From assembly GCF_025698545.1 (NCBI RefSeq), contig NC_068577.1, forward strand, positions 45,525,250 to 45,589,249: a DNA stretch of 64,000 nucleotides, written 5' to 3'. Each line of letters starts with the position of its first letter. Positions within the stretch are counted from its first letter, which is position 1. The DNA comes from Gossypium raimondii (lineage: Eukaryota > Streptophyta > Magnoliopsida > Malvales > Malvaceae). The notes beneath the pieces were generated by a model, which had not been told where the DNA came from, made no database searches, and worked only from the letters and a program-made list of their open reading frames with translations. Both the position numbers and the translations under genes were made by a program. Below are positions 45,305 to 58,026 of this stretch, one piece after another.

Positions 45305-46504
45305 TATACATACCTTTCGATTAATAACCAAGAATTTATACATAAGCCATATTCATTCTTTAACTAAATTCAAGAGCTTACATATATGTGTATACATATA
45401 TGTATATTCTAACATTAATCATATATTTATATATATACATATCATTTTTACTTTGACTAAATTCAAGCTATATACTTTCAATTTGAGCTCATCCAAATAC
45501 AATAGATATATATATGTATATATATATATATATTAATTAATATCATTAAATTGCTAGTTGACTTACCTCAGACGGTGAAAAATCAAAACCGGACGATTAT
45601 TCGACGATTTTAGTTTCCCCCGATCTAACTCTTATTTCTTTGGTTTTTGATCTAAATATATCCAGAATGAGCTAATTTAAATATTAAAATATTCAATTTA
45701 ATCCAACAACATAGCTAGGCCGAATCTTCCTTGTATTCTTACAAGTCCATGCATTTCATTTATTTTTCATTTTAGTCCCTCAAAAATTTATTTTTTTTAA
45801 TTTAGCCCTAATTACTCAAATTTACCAAAAATTCAAAGACAAAACATGTTAATCTAACACATATATTTCATAATCCATCATCAAACATCATAGAACACAA
45901 TTATTCATTAATGGCATAACTCAAAATATTCATCAAAATAAAAAATTCTAGCATGGGTTGGATAGTATTCGAAGCAACGATCTCAAAAATATAAAAATTA
46001 TCAAAAACCGAGCTAGAACTCACCTTGAATCAAGCTCAACAATGGTCGAATACCCTAGCTTTGTTTCTTTGTTTTCTTTTGTTTTGTTTCGTGATGAAGA
46101 TGAAGGGAAAAAAATGATAATGGCTTTTTTTATGTTTATTATAACATAATAATATATTATACCTTATTATAACATATATATTATATTAATAATATAAGAA
46201 AACCATATATATCACCTAATGCCATCCACTAACTTGGAAAATGGCTTAATTTCCACATAGAACCTCCAATTTATAAAGAGAAAAACAATTAAGCACTTTA
46301 ATATTTAACCCTCAAATTTTTACTTTACGCGATTTAGCCATTTTCTCAAATTAAGCATACAAACAGTAAAATTATTTCACGAAACTTTCACATATATAAT
46401 TTCACACATATGTTACACAGAAAATAATATTAAAATATTTTTAGACTCGAATTCGTGGTCTCAAAACCACTTTGTCCGATTAGGGTTAAAATTGGGCTGT
46501 TACA
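43223..46504 (-). repeat. 5' LTR of the Tekay-like element
   Basis: It runs from TGTAACACCCCTAATCCG to GGGCTGTTACA on the plus strand, 3282 bp. It lacks the Harbinger element of its partner and shows the empty site at about 45650-45665. It contains the 41-bp repeat array and a TA microsatellite. Confidence 0.92.
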
Positions 46505-46979
46505 CTGAATATATTCTGAGAAACACAAAAAGGGTGATGGAAGAGTTTGTGACTTTACTTCGTGGCCCGAGGATTTAATATGATTGTCTAAGAGCTTTCG
46601 ACGTTCCAATTCTCTTAAAGAAGCTGATGAGCACTACGATGATAGGTAAATGATGGATCGTGACCAGGATCAAGAAAAAGGGAGCTAGCAGTGGCATCTA
46701 TTGGAAATTTGCGGGATTTATCTTAAACGGGCGGATGAAGAAAAAGATCGATGTTGTCTTTTGGAATATAAGGGTGAGGCCGTACATGCATCTGCTTTAT
46801 GTAAAGAAATTTACCTTCTAATAAAGTTTTCTAAATCTAATTGAATTAGAATCAATATTTTTTTTTTTGCATTCATGCATTGCATTGCTTCATATACATT
46901 TAAAAAATATTAAAAGAGCCTAATCGATTAAAATCATTCCTCAGTTAATCTGGAAACCGACCAACTTGCCAAACACTGC
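46505..46979 (+). other. Outer element leader, continued
   Basis: This continues the outer element after the nested chromovirus. Broken frames around 46540-46800 (MEEFVTLLRGPRI) look like an upstream gag-related region but carry stops. No separate gene can be supported. Confidence 0.4.
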
Positions 46980-48452
46980 TACGGTACTCGATCAAAAACT
47001 AAAGAGATGGACCAAAGGCTAGAATAGTTCCGAAAAGAAATGCAAGATCAGCTTCAACAACAAATGAATGAGCAGCTTGAGAAGATTCAACAAAAAATGA
47101 TGGATAAATGGAATCTCAGGCGAATATGATGGCTAAGTTGACTCAGTTGTTGACTGGAGAAGTTGATAAAGGAAAAAGCTCTGTGCTTAATGTTGAAGAA
47201 GGAGATAGTGAGGGACCTGTCTATCCTCCAGGCTTTACCCCTCAGCAAGTTGAGATAGATCCGCGCAAATCCTCTGTCGCCATTAAGCCTCAGCAGTCTC
47301 AGGGCCAATGAATTTTCAGGCTGGATCAGGCTCTAACCCCGGAGACAACCTTGTTAATCCTGCTATCCCTGGCTTCGATGAAATAGCTGGAAAAGAAAAA
47401 GTGAAGGATGAGTTGCCAAAACAGTTAGAGGAAAAGTACAAATGGCTCGAGGAAAAACTTCGGGCAATGGAAGGTGTTGAGAGCTACCAGGAGTTTGATG
47501 CTAAAGAATTGAGCTTGGTTCCGGATTTGGTACTCCCTCACAAGTTCAAAATGCCAGAGTTTGAGAAGTACAATGGAACTAGTGGCCCTGAAGCTCATAT
47601 TACTATGTTTTGTAGACAGATGACCGGGTATGTTAATAACGACCAACTACTAATACATTGTTTCGTGATGACCTCACAGGCAAGATCCAAGTGGTACAAT
47701 CAATCGAGCCGCACTAAAATTAATTCATGGAGGATTTAGCATGCATTCATAAAACAACATACCATGTGGTGACATGGTACTGATAGAATCACTCTACAAA
47801 ACATGGAAAAGAAACTCGGTGAAAGTTTTAGGCAATACGCATGAGGTGGAGGGAGGTTGTCAGTCAAGTTCAGCCATCTCTTCTAGAGAGAGAAATGACA
47901 ATGCTTTTCGTTAACACATTGAAGGCCCCATTCATTATGTATATGTTAGGAAGTGCTACTAAAAGCTTTTCTGACATAATTACAAATTGTGAAATGATAG
48001 AAAATGCTATCAGAAGTGGAAAGATAGATGTTGGAGAAAGTAGCAGAAGGTCAGCCTCGAAGAAAAAGGAAAATGAGGTCAATAACACCAGTTATTCAAA
48101 GACGATTACGGTGAATCAGTCGAGAAAGGTTAACCAACAAGGTTCATTGAGACAAGAACTTGGAGTGAAACAAGGTACTGAGAAGCTCCAGTTCACACCA
48201 ATCCCGATGTTGTATAATGAGCTATATCAAAACTTGTTCAATGCACACATTGTTGCCCCTTCCTACTTAAAACCTCTACAACCTCCGTACCTCAAGTTGT
48301 ATGATGCGAACGCACAATGTGATTACCATGCGGGAATTACAGGGCACTCAATAGGGAATTGCATTACCTTCAAAAAGCTAATTGAAAAATTCATCAACAT
48401 GGGTATTGTCAAGTTGGATGATCCATCTAATCCGCTACCCAATCATGATTGA
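46980..48452 (+). pseudogene. Outer element gag, broken
   Basis: A coiled N-terminus (MDQRLE, a stop, then EMQDQLQQQMNEQLEKIQQK) is followed in other frames by MAKLTQLLTGEVDKGKSSVL and PVYPPGFTPQQVEIDP. The capsid core at 47308-47739 (LVPDLVLPHKFKMPEFEKYN, GTSGPEAHITMFCRQMTGYV) leads to a last part at 47841-48452 (ITNCEMIENAIRSGKIDVGE, TPIPMLYNELYQNLFNAHIV, CDYHAGITGHSIGNCITFK). The order is that of Tat-branch gag proteins. At least three frame changes and a stop interrupt it. The protein would coat element RNA. Confidence 0.8.
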
Positions 48453-49079
48453 TAATGGAGTGAACGCAATATATGAAGAGGTGTTGGGAAGGGTTCACAT
48501 CAATGTCATATACGAAGACAAAATTGAAAAGGGACATTGTTAGATGTTCGCCCTTATAAATTTTGGAGTGTTCAAAATAATTGGATTGCGGAAGAAATCT
48601 CTGTAGTCTTTAGAGCTTATTTAAGTAATGTTCAAAACATTCTTGTTGTTTTTAGCCTAAAAACGATAGGAATTCCTTTGTGAAATAGGCTCATGTCTGA
48701 ACATCATTATTCTAATAAAATACATCTTTGCATTTATTTTTGAGCCAATATTATTTCATTCTTTGCGAGTAATTATTCTTTCATTCTTTTGGATTTTCTT
48801 CCATTCTTTCATTTTTTTCATTTATAATAATTATTCGTAAATTCATACATTCTTTTGTATATTCTTTTGCACTTACTATAGGTCCCCAGATATCAATGAC
48901 ATGAATGACGCTGCTACAGACTTAGAATCTCCTTTTGAGTGAGATATATGTTTAGAGGGATCTCATAACTTTGAAGATGACATAGATTATAGCCTATTTT
49001 TGAACTTGTTAAGGATGGTAGAACAAGTCGAGAAACGGGTCTTACCCTAAAAAAGTCATTGGGATACATGACTTCTTCT
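48453..49079 (+). other. Outer element region where most of pol is missing
   Basis: Only about 600 bp separate gag from integrase sequence, where protease, RT and RNase H should occupy over 2 kb. The sequence is AT-rich with no RT motif. Confidence 0.6.
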
Positions 49080-49680
49080 TATGTGGGGCATGAAGGTCAT
49101 TTGGTCGATCTCGCCAAAAGAGTCTGACGGTCATCGATTCATCTTTGTGATCATCAATTACTTTACTAAATGGGTGGAAGCTGCTTCGTATGCCAATGTC
49201 ACAAAGTCGACAGTTAGCAAATTCTTGAAGAATCATGTGGAACGCCAAAAGGATCATATCTGACAACATAATATCAAAAGTTTGCATTCTGTTCACGATC
49301 AATGTCATATTGCCAAAAAATGATGGTGCAAAAAAAAGAAAAAAACTCTTCCAAGGCAATACCTTTCTCTTGGGCTCATCGCGGTTTTACCTATTGAAGA
49401 CAAGATTCTTTCTCTCTGAGTTTTTGGATTAATTCCAATTGAAGAGGAACGTTCAAAGTTATCCATCATGGTCAAATACGCCAAAAGCAAATGATACGAG
49501 CTCACAAAAAATGTCCGCCCTAGAGAATTCTTTGAGAGGGACCTGGTATTGAAGAAGATCCTTCCCATACAAAAAGAACTTCATCCCAAGCCGGGAAGGA
49601 TCTTATGTGGAAGGTCTTATCTGGAAAAAACGACGATAGCAAGGACATGCCTAATCCTATGAGTTTAAATTCAATCAAAA
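49080..49680 (+). pseudogene. Outer element integrase remnant
   Basis: The integrase core block ISPKESDGHRFIFVIINYFT with KWVEAASYANVTKSTV lies at 49100-49220. A tail block (NVRPREFFERDLVLKKILPI) lies near 49510-49565. The stretch between has lost the second and third catalytic acidic residues. No active enzyme is possible. Confidence 0.75.
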
Positions 49681-50949
49681 AATATTTCAAAAAAAAAGAG
49701 GAAAAGAAAAAGCAAAAGGGAGAGGCCAAGGTGAAAATCCGTAAAGGGCACCTTGAGATCAAAGGGAATTTCAGTTGAAAACCCGAAAAGGGCGGCTTAA
49801 ATAGTGATCAAAATAAGGCATGAGATGATTAGAGCAACTCGAATCTTGATCAGATTGGGGCAAGTGGTGATCTAGTCAATAGGAAAGAGTAGGCAACATC
49901 TTGAGGCATCGACAAAGTACTGTAGATCTCTCAAACACATGTCAAACTCAGAAGGGTCTTCAGAAAGTTTGTACAGAGAAGTTCAAGCTGCGATATCTGG
50001 GGCACCCAATTTTCATACTATTGAATTTGTTGTTCTTGGAATACTTCATTCTTTTCAAAGATACACATTCCCAATCAATTTCTTTGTTATCCTTCTTTGC
50101 TATTTTTGATAATTTATTTCTTTCGAGCTATGCTCAGAACCAACTTTTTCTTATCTATTGTTATGACCTTTTTTGCATGCATGTTGCATTGGAATAATGA
50201 TTAATGGACTAATAAAACTTTCACAAGGGAAGTTTTGCATATTACTTTAGAAGTTTCTAAATAATATAGGAACTTGAAACAGGACTATTGTTTAGAACGC
50301 ACCAAGTTTAAAGGTTGGAAATTTAAGAAGGAAGAGTCTAATTAGAACTTTCTGGATTCTGTTGTCAAAAACATTGATTGAGCAAAGTGACAGGATGTCA
50401 GGTTGGTGACAAAGCTAAAATAAACAAGCGAGCAATGGTCACTAGGTAATAGGAAGAGGTTTCCTCGGAGAAGAAAGACTTCATTTGCACATGAGCCTTT
50501 AGTACGACACCTTAGGCATGGTGTAAAGGGCCAAAGAATTTTACATTTTGTATCCTTGAATTGTGATAGGAGTGGATTGAGAAGAAGCCATATATTTCTA
50601 CCCTCGAGTTGCAGTGGGAAAATGATGGTACAAATTTTACGTCCTAGTAGATTGAACTTTGAGGTTTACAATGGGGAAATCTGACTAAGTGGAGACGCCA
50701 GCCGAGCAAGAAAGCGTTGTAGCACATCAGTGATAAAGCCTTAATAAACTTCGAGCAATTATAACTTAAGCGAAAAAGGGGATCATTCTCAAAAATAGCA
50801 TTCTACATTCATGCAAACACCATTCACATATGTCTAGTTAGGAGAATTTGATGCATTTCGATCATGCCATCCTAATATTAAGCATATTTAGGTTTATTAT
50901 ACAGGTCATGTTCCTTAGAGAACAAATCTGTGAAATCACAAAGCCTTGC
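49681..50949 (+). other. Outer element 3' untranslated region
   Basis: Non-coding internal sequence between integrase remnants and the minisatellite. It has many stops in all frames and no recognisable domain. Confidence 0.4.
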
Positions 50950-52240
50950 CTTCCTGGTTTGCAGCGGAGCAGGTTGAAAATAACAGATATTTCCTTCCTG
51001 TACTGACGGTGAAGTAGATCGAAGATACCAGCCTTGCCTCCCTAGGTTGTAGTGGAGCAGGTTGAAGATAGTAGATCTCGCCTTCCTGCATCGACAGCGA
51101 AGCAGATCGAAGATACCAGCCTTGCCTCCCTGGGTTGTAGTGGAGCAGGTTGAAGATAGCAGATCTTGCCTTCCTGCATCGACAGCGAAGCAGATCGAAG
51201 ATACCAGCTTTGCCTCCCTAGGTTGTAGTGGAGCAGGTTGAAGATAGCAGATCTTGCCTTCCTGCATCGACAACGAAGCAGATCGAAGATACCAGCCTTG
51301 CCTCCCTGGGTTGTAGTGGAGCAGGTTGAAAGATAGCAGATCTTACCTTCCTGCATCGACAGCAAAGCAGATCGAAAATACCAGCCTTGCCTCTCTGGGT
51401 TGTAGTGGAGCAGGTTGAAGATACCGGCCTTGCCTCCCTGGGTCGTAGTGGAGCAGGTTGAAGATAGCAGATCTTGCCTTCATGTACCGACAGTGAAGCA
51501 GATCGAAGATACCAGCCTTGCCTCCTTGGGTTGTAGTGGAGCAGGTTGAAGATAGCAGATCTTGCCTTCATGTACCGACAGTGAAGCAGATCAAAGATAC
51601 CAGCCTTGCCTCCCTGGGTTGTAGTGGAGCAGGTTGAAGATAGTAGATCTTGCCTTCCTGCATCGACAGCGAAGCAGATCGAAGATACCAGCCTTGTCTC
51701 CCTGGGTTGTAGTGGAGCAGGTTGAAGATAGCAGATCTTGCCTTCTTATACCAACAGTGAAGCAGATCGAAGATATCAGCCTTGCCTCCTTGGGTCGTAG
51801 TGGAGCAGGTTGAAGATAGCATATCTTGCCTTCTTGTACCGACAGTGAAGCAGATCAAAGATACCAGCCTTGCCTCTCTAGGTTGTCGTGAAGTAGATCG
51901 AAGAAAGCAAATATTGTCTTCATGTATTGGCGTGAAGTAGATCAAAGATAGCAGATCTTGTCTTCATGTATTGGCGTGAAGTAGATCAAAGATAACAGAT
52001 CTTGTCTTCATGTATTGGCATGAAGTAGATCGAAGATAGCAGATCTTATCTTCCCATACTGGTGGCGAAGTAGATCGAAAAAAGTAGATCTTGTCTTCAT
52101 GTATTGGCGAAGTAGATCGAAGAAAGCAGATCTTGTCTTCATGTATCGGCATGAAATAGATCAAAGGTAGCAGATCTTGTCTTCCCGTACTGGTGGCGAA
52201 GTAGATCGAAGATACAAGTCTTATCTCCCTGAAGTTGCAG
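50950..52240. repeat. 88-bp minisatellite made of paired 44-bp halves
   Basis: From about 51032 the unit CTTGCCTCCCTGGGTTGTAG (first half) plus CTTGCCTTCCTGCATCGACA (second half) repeats; starts at 51032, 51120 and 51208 give an 88-bp period. Both halves open with CTTGCCT and close with a GAAGATA-CAG-like word, so the unit is a diverged dimer. From about 51893 to 52190 the array changes to single 44-bp units (GTGAAGTAGATCAAAGATAG, then CAGATCTTGTCTTCATGTAT). Long minus-strand open frames here are artefacts of repetition. Confidence 0.9.
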
Positions 52241-52395
52241 TGGAGTAGATTGAAGCACTAATTCCTATACCTCTATAGATGCAGTAGGTTGGAATGTGGC
52301 TGCTTGAAGAAGAAGAGCACCAAGATCCAGCGTGACCGGGCAAAAATTGGCCATTTCTAAAGTCTTTACTCTGTTCCTGTTACACGACAACGAGC

Positions 52396-52408
52396 AAAGA
52401 GGGGCAAC
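52396..52408 (+). other. Polypurine tract of the outer element
   Basis: AAAGAGGGGCAAC lies directly before the LTR start TGTAATACCC. Confidence 0.7.
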
Positions 52409-54097
52409 TGTAATACCCAATTTTAGCCCGGGCTCACAATAATAAAATAAAGTCTAAGTTCAATACAAAATTATATCATTTAGCCCGATCAGAATGGCCC
52501 ATTACTTAAAAAGGTTGAAGATTCATCTACAAGCTTATAGAAACATAATCTTCAAGGATATGCAATCTTAGATATGATATGCAATCTTGGATATGATATG
52601 CAATTTTGGAAGATATGATTTTGTAATCTTAGAGATTTAATTTGTAGATACCCTTTAATCTTAGCCGTTGATGTAATTGATCTGTACCGTTGGATTTGGG
52701 GAGGCTCAACTATAAATAGAGGCCTCTCCCTTCATTGTGGAGGGAGGAAAAACATCAATAAAAAAAAGGGAAGAACGATTGGAAGTTTTTTAAATGTGGC
52801 TTACTGTTTTTTTATTTTTTTTATTTTTTACTTATTTACGATTTTAAGAAAGGGAGAAGGTGATACCATTGCGAATTTTATTTATTTATTTTTAGCCCTA
52901 ATAAAGTGACGCGTTTCAAAGGAATGAGATATTTTCCCATTCGAGCCCTATGAGTTATTCACGCCTTTTAATTGGGCCCTTCGATTTATCACACTTTTTT
53001 ATATTTTAGGTAAATTCAACATGATTTGTATATATTCTTTGATATCCCTATTTTGTAATATATTTTCGAAATTCACTTTACATATTTATATGTCTTAAAG
53101 ATTTATATGAAAATGTTTTTATACAATGCTATTTTATATATACATATATAATTTGTAATAAATTATTTTTATTCTATATATTATTGATTTCATATTATTT
53201 TATCTATTACTTTTAAATTCTCTCTTAAATAGGTTTATGTATTTTCTTTCAAATTCATTTATTATTTATCATTCATTAGTATATGTTTTATTTACGAATT
53301 ATCGCTCCATGTTGTATATTATCATTTATCGCATTCTATTCGCTTAAAAGGCTATGTTCGATATCATTCAAGCATCAAAATCATTTTATTCAAAAATTTT
53401 CAAAATTGAGATAATACTCGTATTTAGGATTTTCAAGGAAATTGAGCCCTAACGTATTGGGTTCCGATTTTCTTCGTTAAATCTAACGATCGAGAGTTGC
53501 TCATTAATCAAAAAATAAAATGAAAAGCTTGTTGTCGGGAATTTAATATGTTATATCCTAACGTATTGGATGTGGCGTATTGATTTCTCGAGACAAATAT
53601 TTTTTCAAAAAAATGATAACAAAGGAAATATTCCAAGTTTAGGATTTTGAGAAATTGTGCCCTAACGTATTGGGCCGCGATTTTCTTAAATCTTAAATAA
53701 ATGGATATTCTTTTAAATTTTTATTATAAGAGTATTTTGGACTAAATCATTTTTGAGGAAATAGAATGTCGTGCCCTAACGCATTGGGTGTGACATTTTC
53801 TTTCTCTGAAATGATAAGAGTCTTAACAAGTAACTTTTTTTGGTTTTTATTAAGGTTCATATTTTTAAATTTTTGACATTAAGACACTAATTAATTAACT
53901 AGGTACCAATTTTGGGCGTTACAAGGGTGCTAATCATTCCTCGTACGTAACTGACTCCCGAATCCATTTTTCTAAAACTCGTAGACCAAAGCTATTGTTT
54001 AGGTGATCCAATCACATCTCAATAAAAGATTGGTGGCGACTCCAATTTTCATCGATAACTAATTTTTGTTTTTTAAAAATAAAAGTTGGTTTCGACA
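52409..54097 (+). repeat. 3' LTR of the outer Tat-type element
   Basis: It matches 28066-30013 from TGTAATACCC to GGTTTCGACA but lacks the segment equivalent to 28631-28900. Target pentamer AAATG follows at 54098-54102. Confidence 0.92.
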
Positions 54098-54102
54098 AAA
54101 TG

Positions 54103-57100
54103 CACAAAATCAAATTTCAAGTATAGTTTTAAGATTATTTGATTATGATTCATGAAAATTCAAGTCTTACGTTTGGACATTGTAGCTCATTTATACTAAG
54201 ATTTAAGATTATTACAATTATTATTGAGTCGGTGTCTAACTTCAATTGGATCTCAACTCAACGAAGAATTTACCTTTTATCTTTATTAAGTAATAGATAT
54301 TAATTTTAGAGTAATTTTATTTTTTCATATAAAATTTAGAAAAAAATATTTGCACGATTCAAATCTAAAACATTATTTAATAATTCAATTTTACCATGTC
54401 AATTAAAGTTATATTTGGTTGTTATATCAAAATTTTTAAAATTGGTTATATAAAATGTTCGTTCACATTGTGGGTGTCCCATAATTTAGTATAAATTATC
54501 TCTATATTTCAACTATGGCTTAATGCATAAGTTGGTACTTGAGTTTGACGCTTTTTTAAATGTGATATATATGTTATTTTTTTGGTCCAATGTGGTATCT
54601 ATATTTGACAAAATTACACATTTTGGTCATTGAAGAAAACACTGGTAACTTTTTAGGGGACGTTTGGTTTGCCGAATCTTAGATTACATTCCGTAATAAA
54701 ATTACGAGAATGTAAGATTATGGGTGTAATGTAAGATCACATTGTTTGGTTCATTTGGTTGGGAAGCAAGATTCAAGTGTTTAGTTGACGGAATATAAGA
54801 TTATGTAGAATCACATGTTACTCAATTATCCTTGTTATAAAATTTGTTTTTTTAACAAGTTTAATTCCTTTAATAATTTTTAGTCTCAATTTCTATAATA
54901 TTATAATAAATTATTATAATTTATATATTAATAAGTAAATATATGATGTTGAAATAATTTATAAACCATAATTATAATAATTCATGAAAAGTTATTATAA
55001 CACCAACCATAATTATAATTATAATCATAATTAATATATTAATAAATAAATTATTAAATAAAATATAATAATTATAGTACCGTATGACATTTATTGGTTT
55101 ACTATTAATAAAAAAATTGTTTTTAATTAGTCTTAAACTTTTATTTAATAAAAAAATCTAAATTGGTTAAAAAAAAAACAAAGGACATCCAAATTTTAAT
55201 ATTACGCCCGTAATCTCAGTTAACCTAAGGAATCAACTGTAATGAGATTACATCTTGTATCACGACATCTTAACACCATTCTGTGGTGTGAGATTACGTG
55301 ATGGCCTGAATGTAGACCTGTCTATGGGCCGGGCCACTCGAAAAGTGAGAGGATTTGATTAAAAATATAAACTTGAAAAATGAGTTTGGGCAAAAAAAAA
55401 TATAGACTTGAAAATTGCTCCACATTGGGGTTTGAATTTTTTTTTACCCAAGTTAGTCCTTGAACTTGGTAATTGTTTCTTTATTGGGGTTTAAATTTGG
55501 CAATTATTCTCACACTGTGGCTAAATTTTACGATTTTCAAGGAAATATCAGGGACTAACTTAGACAAAAAAAGGTCAAAGTCCAGATGTGGGAACAATTG
55601 TCAAGTTTAGGCCTTAGGGTCTAACTTGGACCAAAAAAAATCAAGTCTCAATGTGAGAATAGTTGCCAAGTTCAAGACAAAATAATTTAACCCAATTTTT
55701 TAAAATAATTTATTAATAATAATTTATTAAAATTTTTAAAAATAAAAAATTGAACCATGCAAAGGTGTTCATATCCCTAGTATATTATAAAATCTTTACA
55801 AAATTAAGAAATTTTGATGAAAATATATAAAACAAGGTTTGAGATTTAGCTATTATATAAAAAGGATAAATTTTTTTAATTTAAAATATTTTGTTTAATT
55901 ATTATCATCATTAGTATTTTTTTTTGTTAAGATTTAGGTTAATGTATCCATGCAATCATACTAACTTCTAAAGTAAATCATTACAAACTCAATAAGCATA
56001 CTTGAAAGTAAGAAAATTTTGACAAGAAAATATAAATAATGTCAATGATTGGACTGAAAGTTTTAAATAAGAAAAATAAAATTTTCGAACTTTGCCAAAG
56101 TACAATGATATATATATATATATATATATATAAATATCTTGATCTAAACTCAAAATTTTAATTATAACTCGATCCCATGATTATCGATTTAAATTGAAGC
56201 AAATGATTGAATCGAAAATTAGTGATCTAATCAATACCTTATAATCAAAAGAGGATAGAATTATTTATTTAATTATCTTTCTTTATTTTTAATGAAATTT
56301 CTATTTTTTGTGAAATTTTTTTAATTTTTTAATGATTAAACCAATTAAATCGAAAATCTTATTTTACCTACATGAGAAGCATTTCACTTGGTTTAGACAT
56401 TTTGTTAGAATACAAGTTAGGTGAGATATGAGGTCAAAACTAAAGGGAATCTGGCATCACACAAATGATTAATTGTGATTAAATTGCAAGCTAAATTGAT
56501 TCCCTTTGACCAACTGATGTTAATATATGAAGAGATTGTTTAAGGTGATGTTATACTTTCCATGCTTTCTTGTTCAACATATTTTTCATTTTTCATTTAA
56601 TGTCTTCCAAAACAAAACAAAAAACATTAACTGTCATACATTTTGATTCATGGTAGTGCGTATTATCAATACGATAAAGGATTAAATATAAAAATTTTAA
56701 AAAATTATCAATTGAATTTTACTTCAATTGGCGTTGACAATTATTATCGATGTAATGCACTCAAACACATTTAATTTTTATTTAAAATTGAAGAAAAGTA
56801 TACCTAATTTTATGCATCGTATAAAAAAAGAGTTAAAATGTAAAATTAAATTATTTTTATACAATTGTAAATAAATTCTTTTCTCATATATAAATACAAG
56901 TATATAATTTTTTTGATAGAGTTAAACATATATTATTATAAAGATGTTTATATATTTTTAATATTTTAAAAATAAATCTAAAAAGGTCTATTACTTTTTT
57001 TTAAATAGATACCACTACCGTAAAAACATTTTTAGTAAAAAAATATTATAATTAAATTTTTTATATAAATTAGGTAGAGAATAAGAGATGTCTAATAAAA

Positions 57101-57456
57101 ATTTTAGTTATCGTTGTATATAAATAAATAAGAATAATTTCATATATTTATTTAGGAAATTTTGGTAACTGGTATGTAAAATAATTTAGTAAATAACCAA
57201 CATCTGTTGGATCACCTTTTAAGCAATGTATTAGGGTTTAAATTTTGAGTGAAAAAATTAAGCGTAATGCTAGTCAAATCCCAAATCTCATACCAAAAGG
57301 ATAATTTAGTGTATTAAAAACAACACCTTCGTGCTTTAGTGCTTGATGTCGGTTTTTACTCAGAAGAAGAATATAATATTAGCACACACCAAAAACATAA
57401 AGCCTTCATATGGAGGCAAAGCTACTTACACCCAACCCAATCTTCCTTCTTTTGGA
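54103..57456. other. AT-rich intergenic region with repeat debris
   Basis: No gene could be supported. It contains a possible DNA-transposon remnant starting GGGGACGTTTGGTTTGCCG at about 54656 with AGATTACATTCCG words inside, an inverted-repeat block at about 55420-55680, and a TA microsatellite near 56107-56132. Confidence 0.45.
55420..55680. repeat. Imperfect inverted-repeat (foldback) block
   Basis: The left arm (AGTTAGTCCTTGAACTTGG) and the right arm (ACTTGGACC, GAATAGTTGCCAAGTTCAAG) are inverted relatives, as are the inner TTGGCAATTATTCTCACACT and GATGTGGGAACAATTGTCAA. It is probably a small non-autonomous element; ends are not defined. Confidence 0.4.
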
Positions 57457-58026
57457 TAAATTATATCTAATGCCATTAAACTATTACTAAGTTTATGTTT
57501 TGACCATTTAAATTTAAAAAGTTATTGAATTATTTAAAAGTTTTCATTTAAACCATTCAACTATTTAGACGTCTCTTTTTCTTTCTTTCTTTTTTTTAAT
57601 TTAAAGTCATTGGATTGTTATATATATATATATATATATAGATATATATTCTTTTTAAAAGTTCGATTAGTAAGTTCTAAGTGACAATTGGATAATTTTA
57701 TAGTGGATCAATACACATTGACGAGTAGAAGAACATATCTTAGATTCAAATTGATTTGATGCTCAATGTCGGAGATCGGAGAAGAAAGTTGTTTAGATAC
57801 ATTCAAAGTTATTCCATGAAAACAAACTGAATTATAGAAGAGACGGAGAATAAAATGTTTCAATTGATGCAGGCGGTGCAAATAGAAAAAGTTACGTAGC
57901 AACGATTTTAATAGTTTAATAACTTACATGAAAACTTTCAAATAATTTAATAACTATTTATAACTTTTTAAAATTAAATGACCAAAACGTAAATTTATTA
58001 ATAGTTTAGTGATATTCACGCAATAT
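57457..58026. mobile_element. MITE with long terminal inverted repeats (copy 2)
   Basis: The left arm (CCATTAAACTATTACTAAGT, TTATGTTTTGACC) is repeated inverted at the right (GGTC as GACCAAAACGTAAATTTATT, AATAGTTTAGTGATATTCAC). Arms are about 110 bp, with a TA microsatellite inside near 57619. Same family as 23401-23866. Confidence 0.65.

Larger units (their letters stand above)
30686..46504 (-). mobile_element. Nested Ty3/gypsy chromovirus (Tekay-like)
   Basis: Long LTRs lie at 43223-46504 (5' LTR on the minus strand, 3282 bp) and 30686-39623 (3' LTR, carrying an internal Harbinger transposon). They bracket a minus-strand gag-pol remnant. An iMet-type primer site lies beside the right LTR and a purine tract beside the left. 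Flanking pentamers are TTGAA (30681-30685) and CTGAA (46505-46509), a target duplication with one change. Long LTRs plus a chromodomain after integrase suggest the Tekay clade (inference). An internal deletion removed protease and most of RT, so it is non-autonomous. Confidence 0.9.
28061..54102 (+). mobile_element. Composite 26-kb insertion: Tat-type Ty3/gypsy element carrying nested elements
   Basis: The outer element has LTRs at 28066-30013 and 52409-54097, a primer-binding site after the left LTR, a purine tract before the right LTR, and an exact target duplication AAATG at 28061-28065 and 54098-54102. Its own internal sequence is 30014-30685 plus 46505-52408; the Tekay-type element at 30686-46504 splits it. 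Gag is present but broken, most of pol is deleted, and only integrase remnants survive. Tandem repeats ahead of the 3' LTR and the gag type suggest the Tat/Ogre branch (inference). It cannot move by its own proteins. Confidence 0.9.

Noticed and set aside
50878..51945. Four overlapping minus-strand open frames of 107-131 codons
   Set aside because: They are the 88-bp minisatellite read in rotating frames; the peptides are repeats of the same words and 88 is not a multiple of 3.
54656..55310. Possible complete DNA transposon starting GGGGACGTTTGGTTTGCCG
   Set aside because: No inverted partner of the left end or target duplication could be found, so only repeat debris is claimed.
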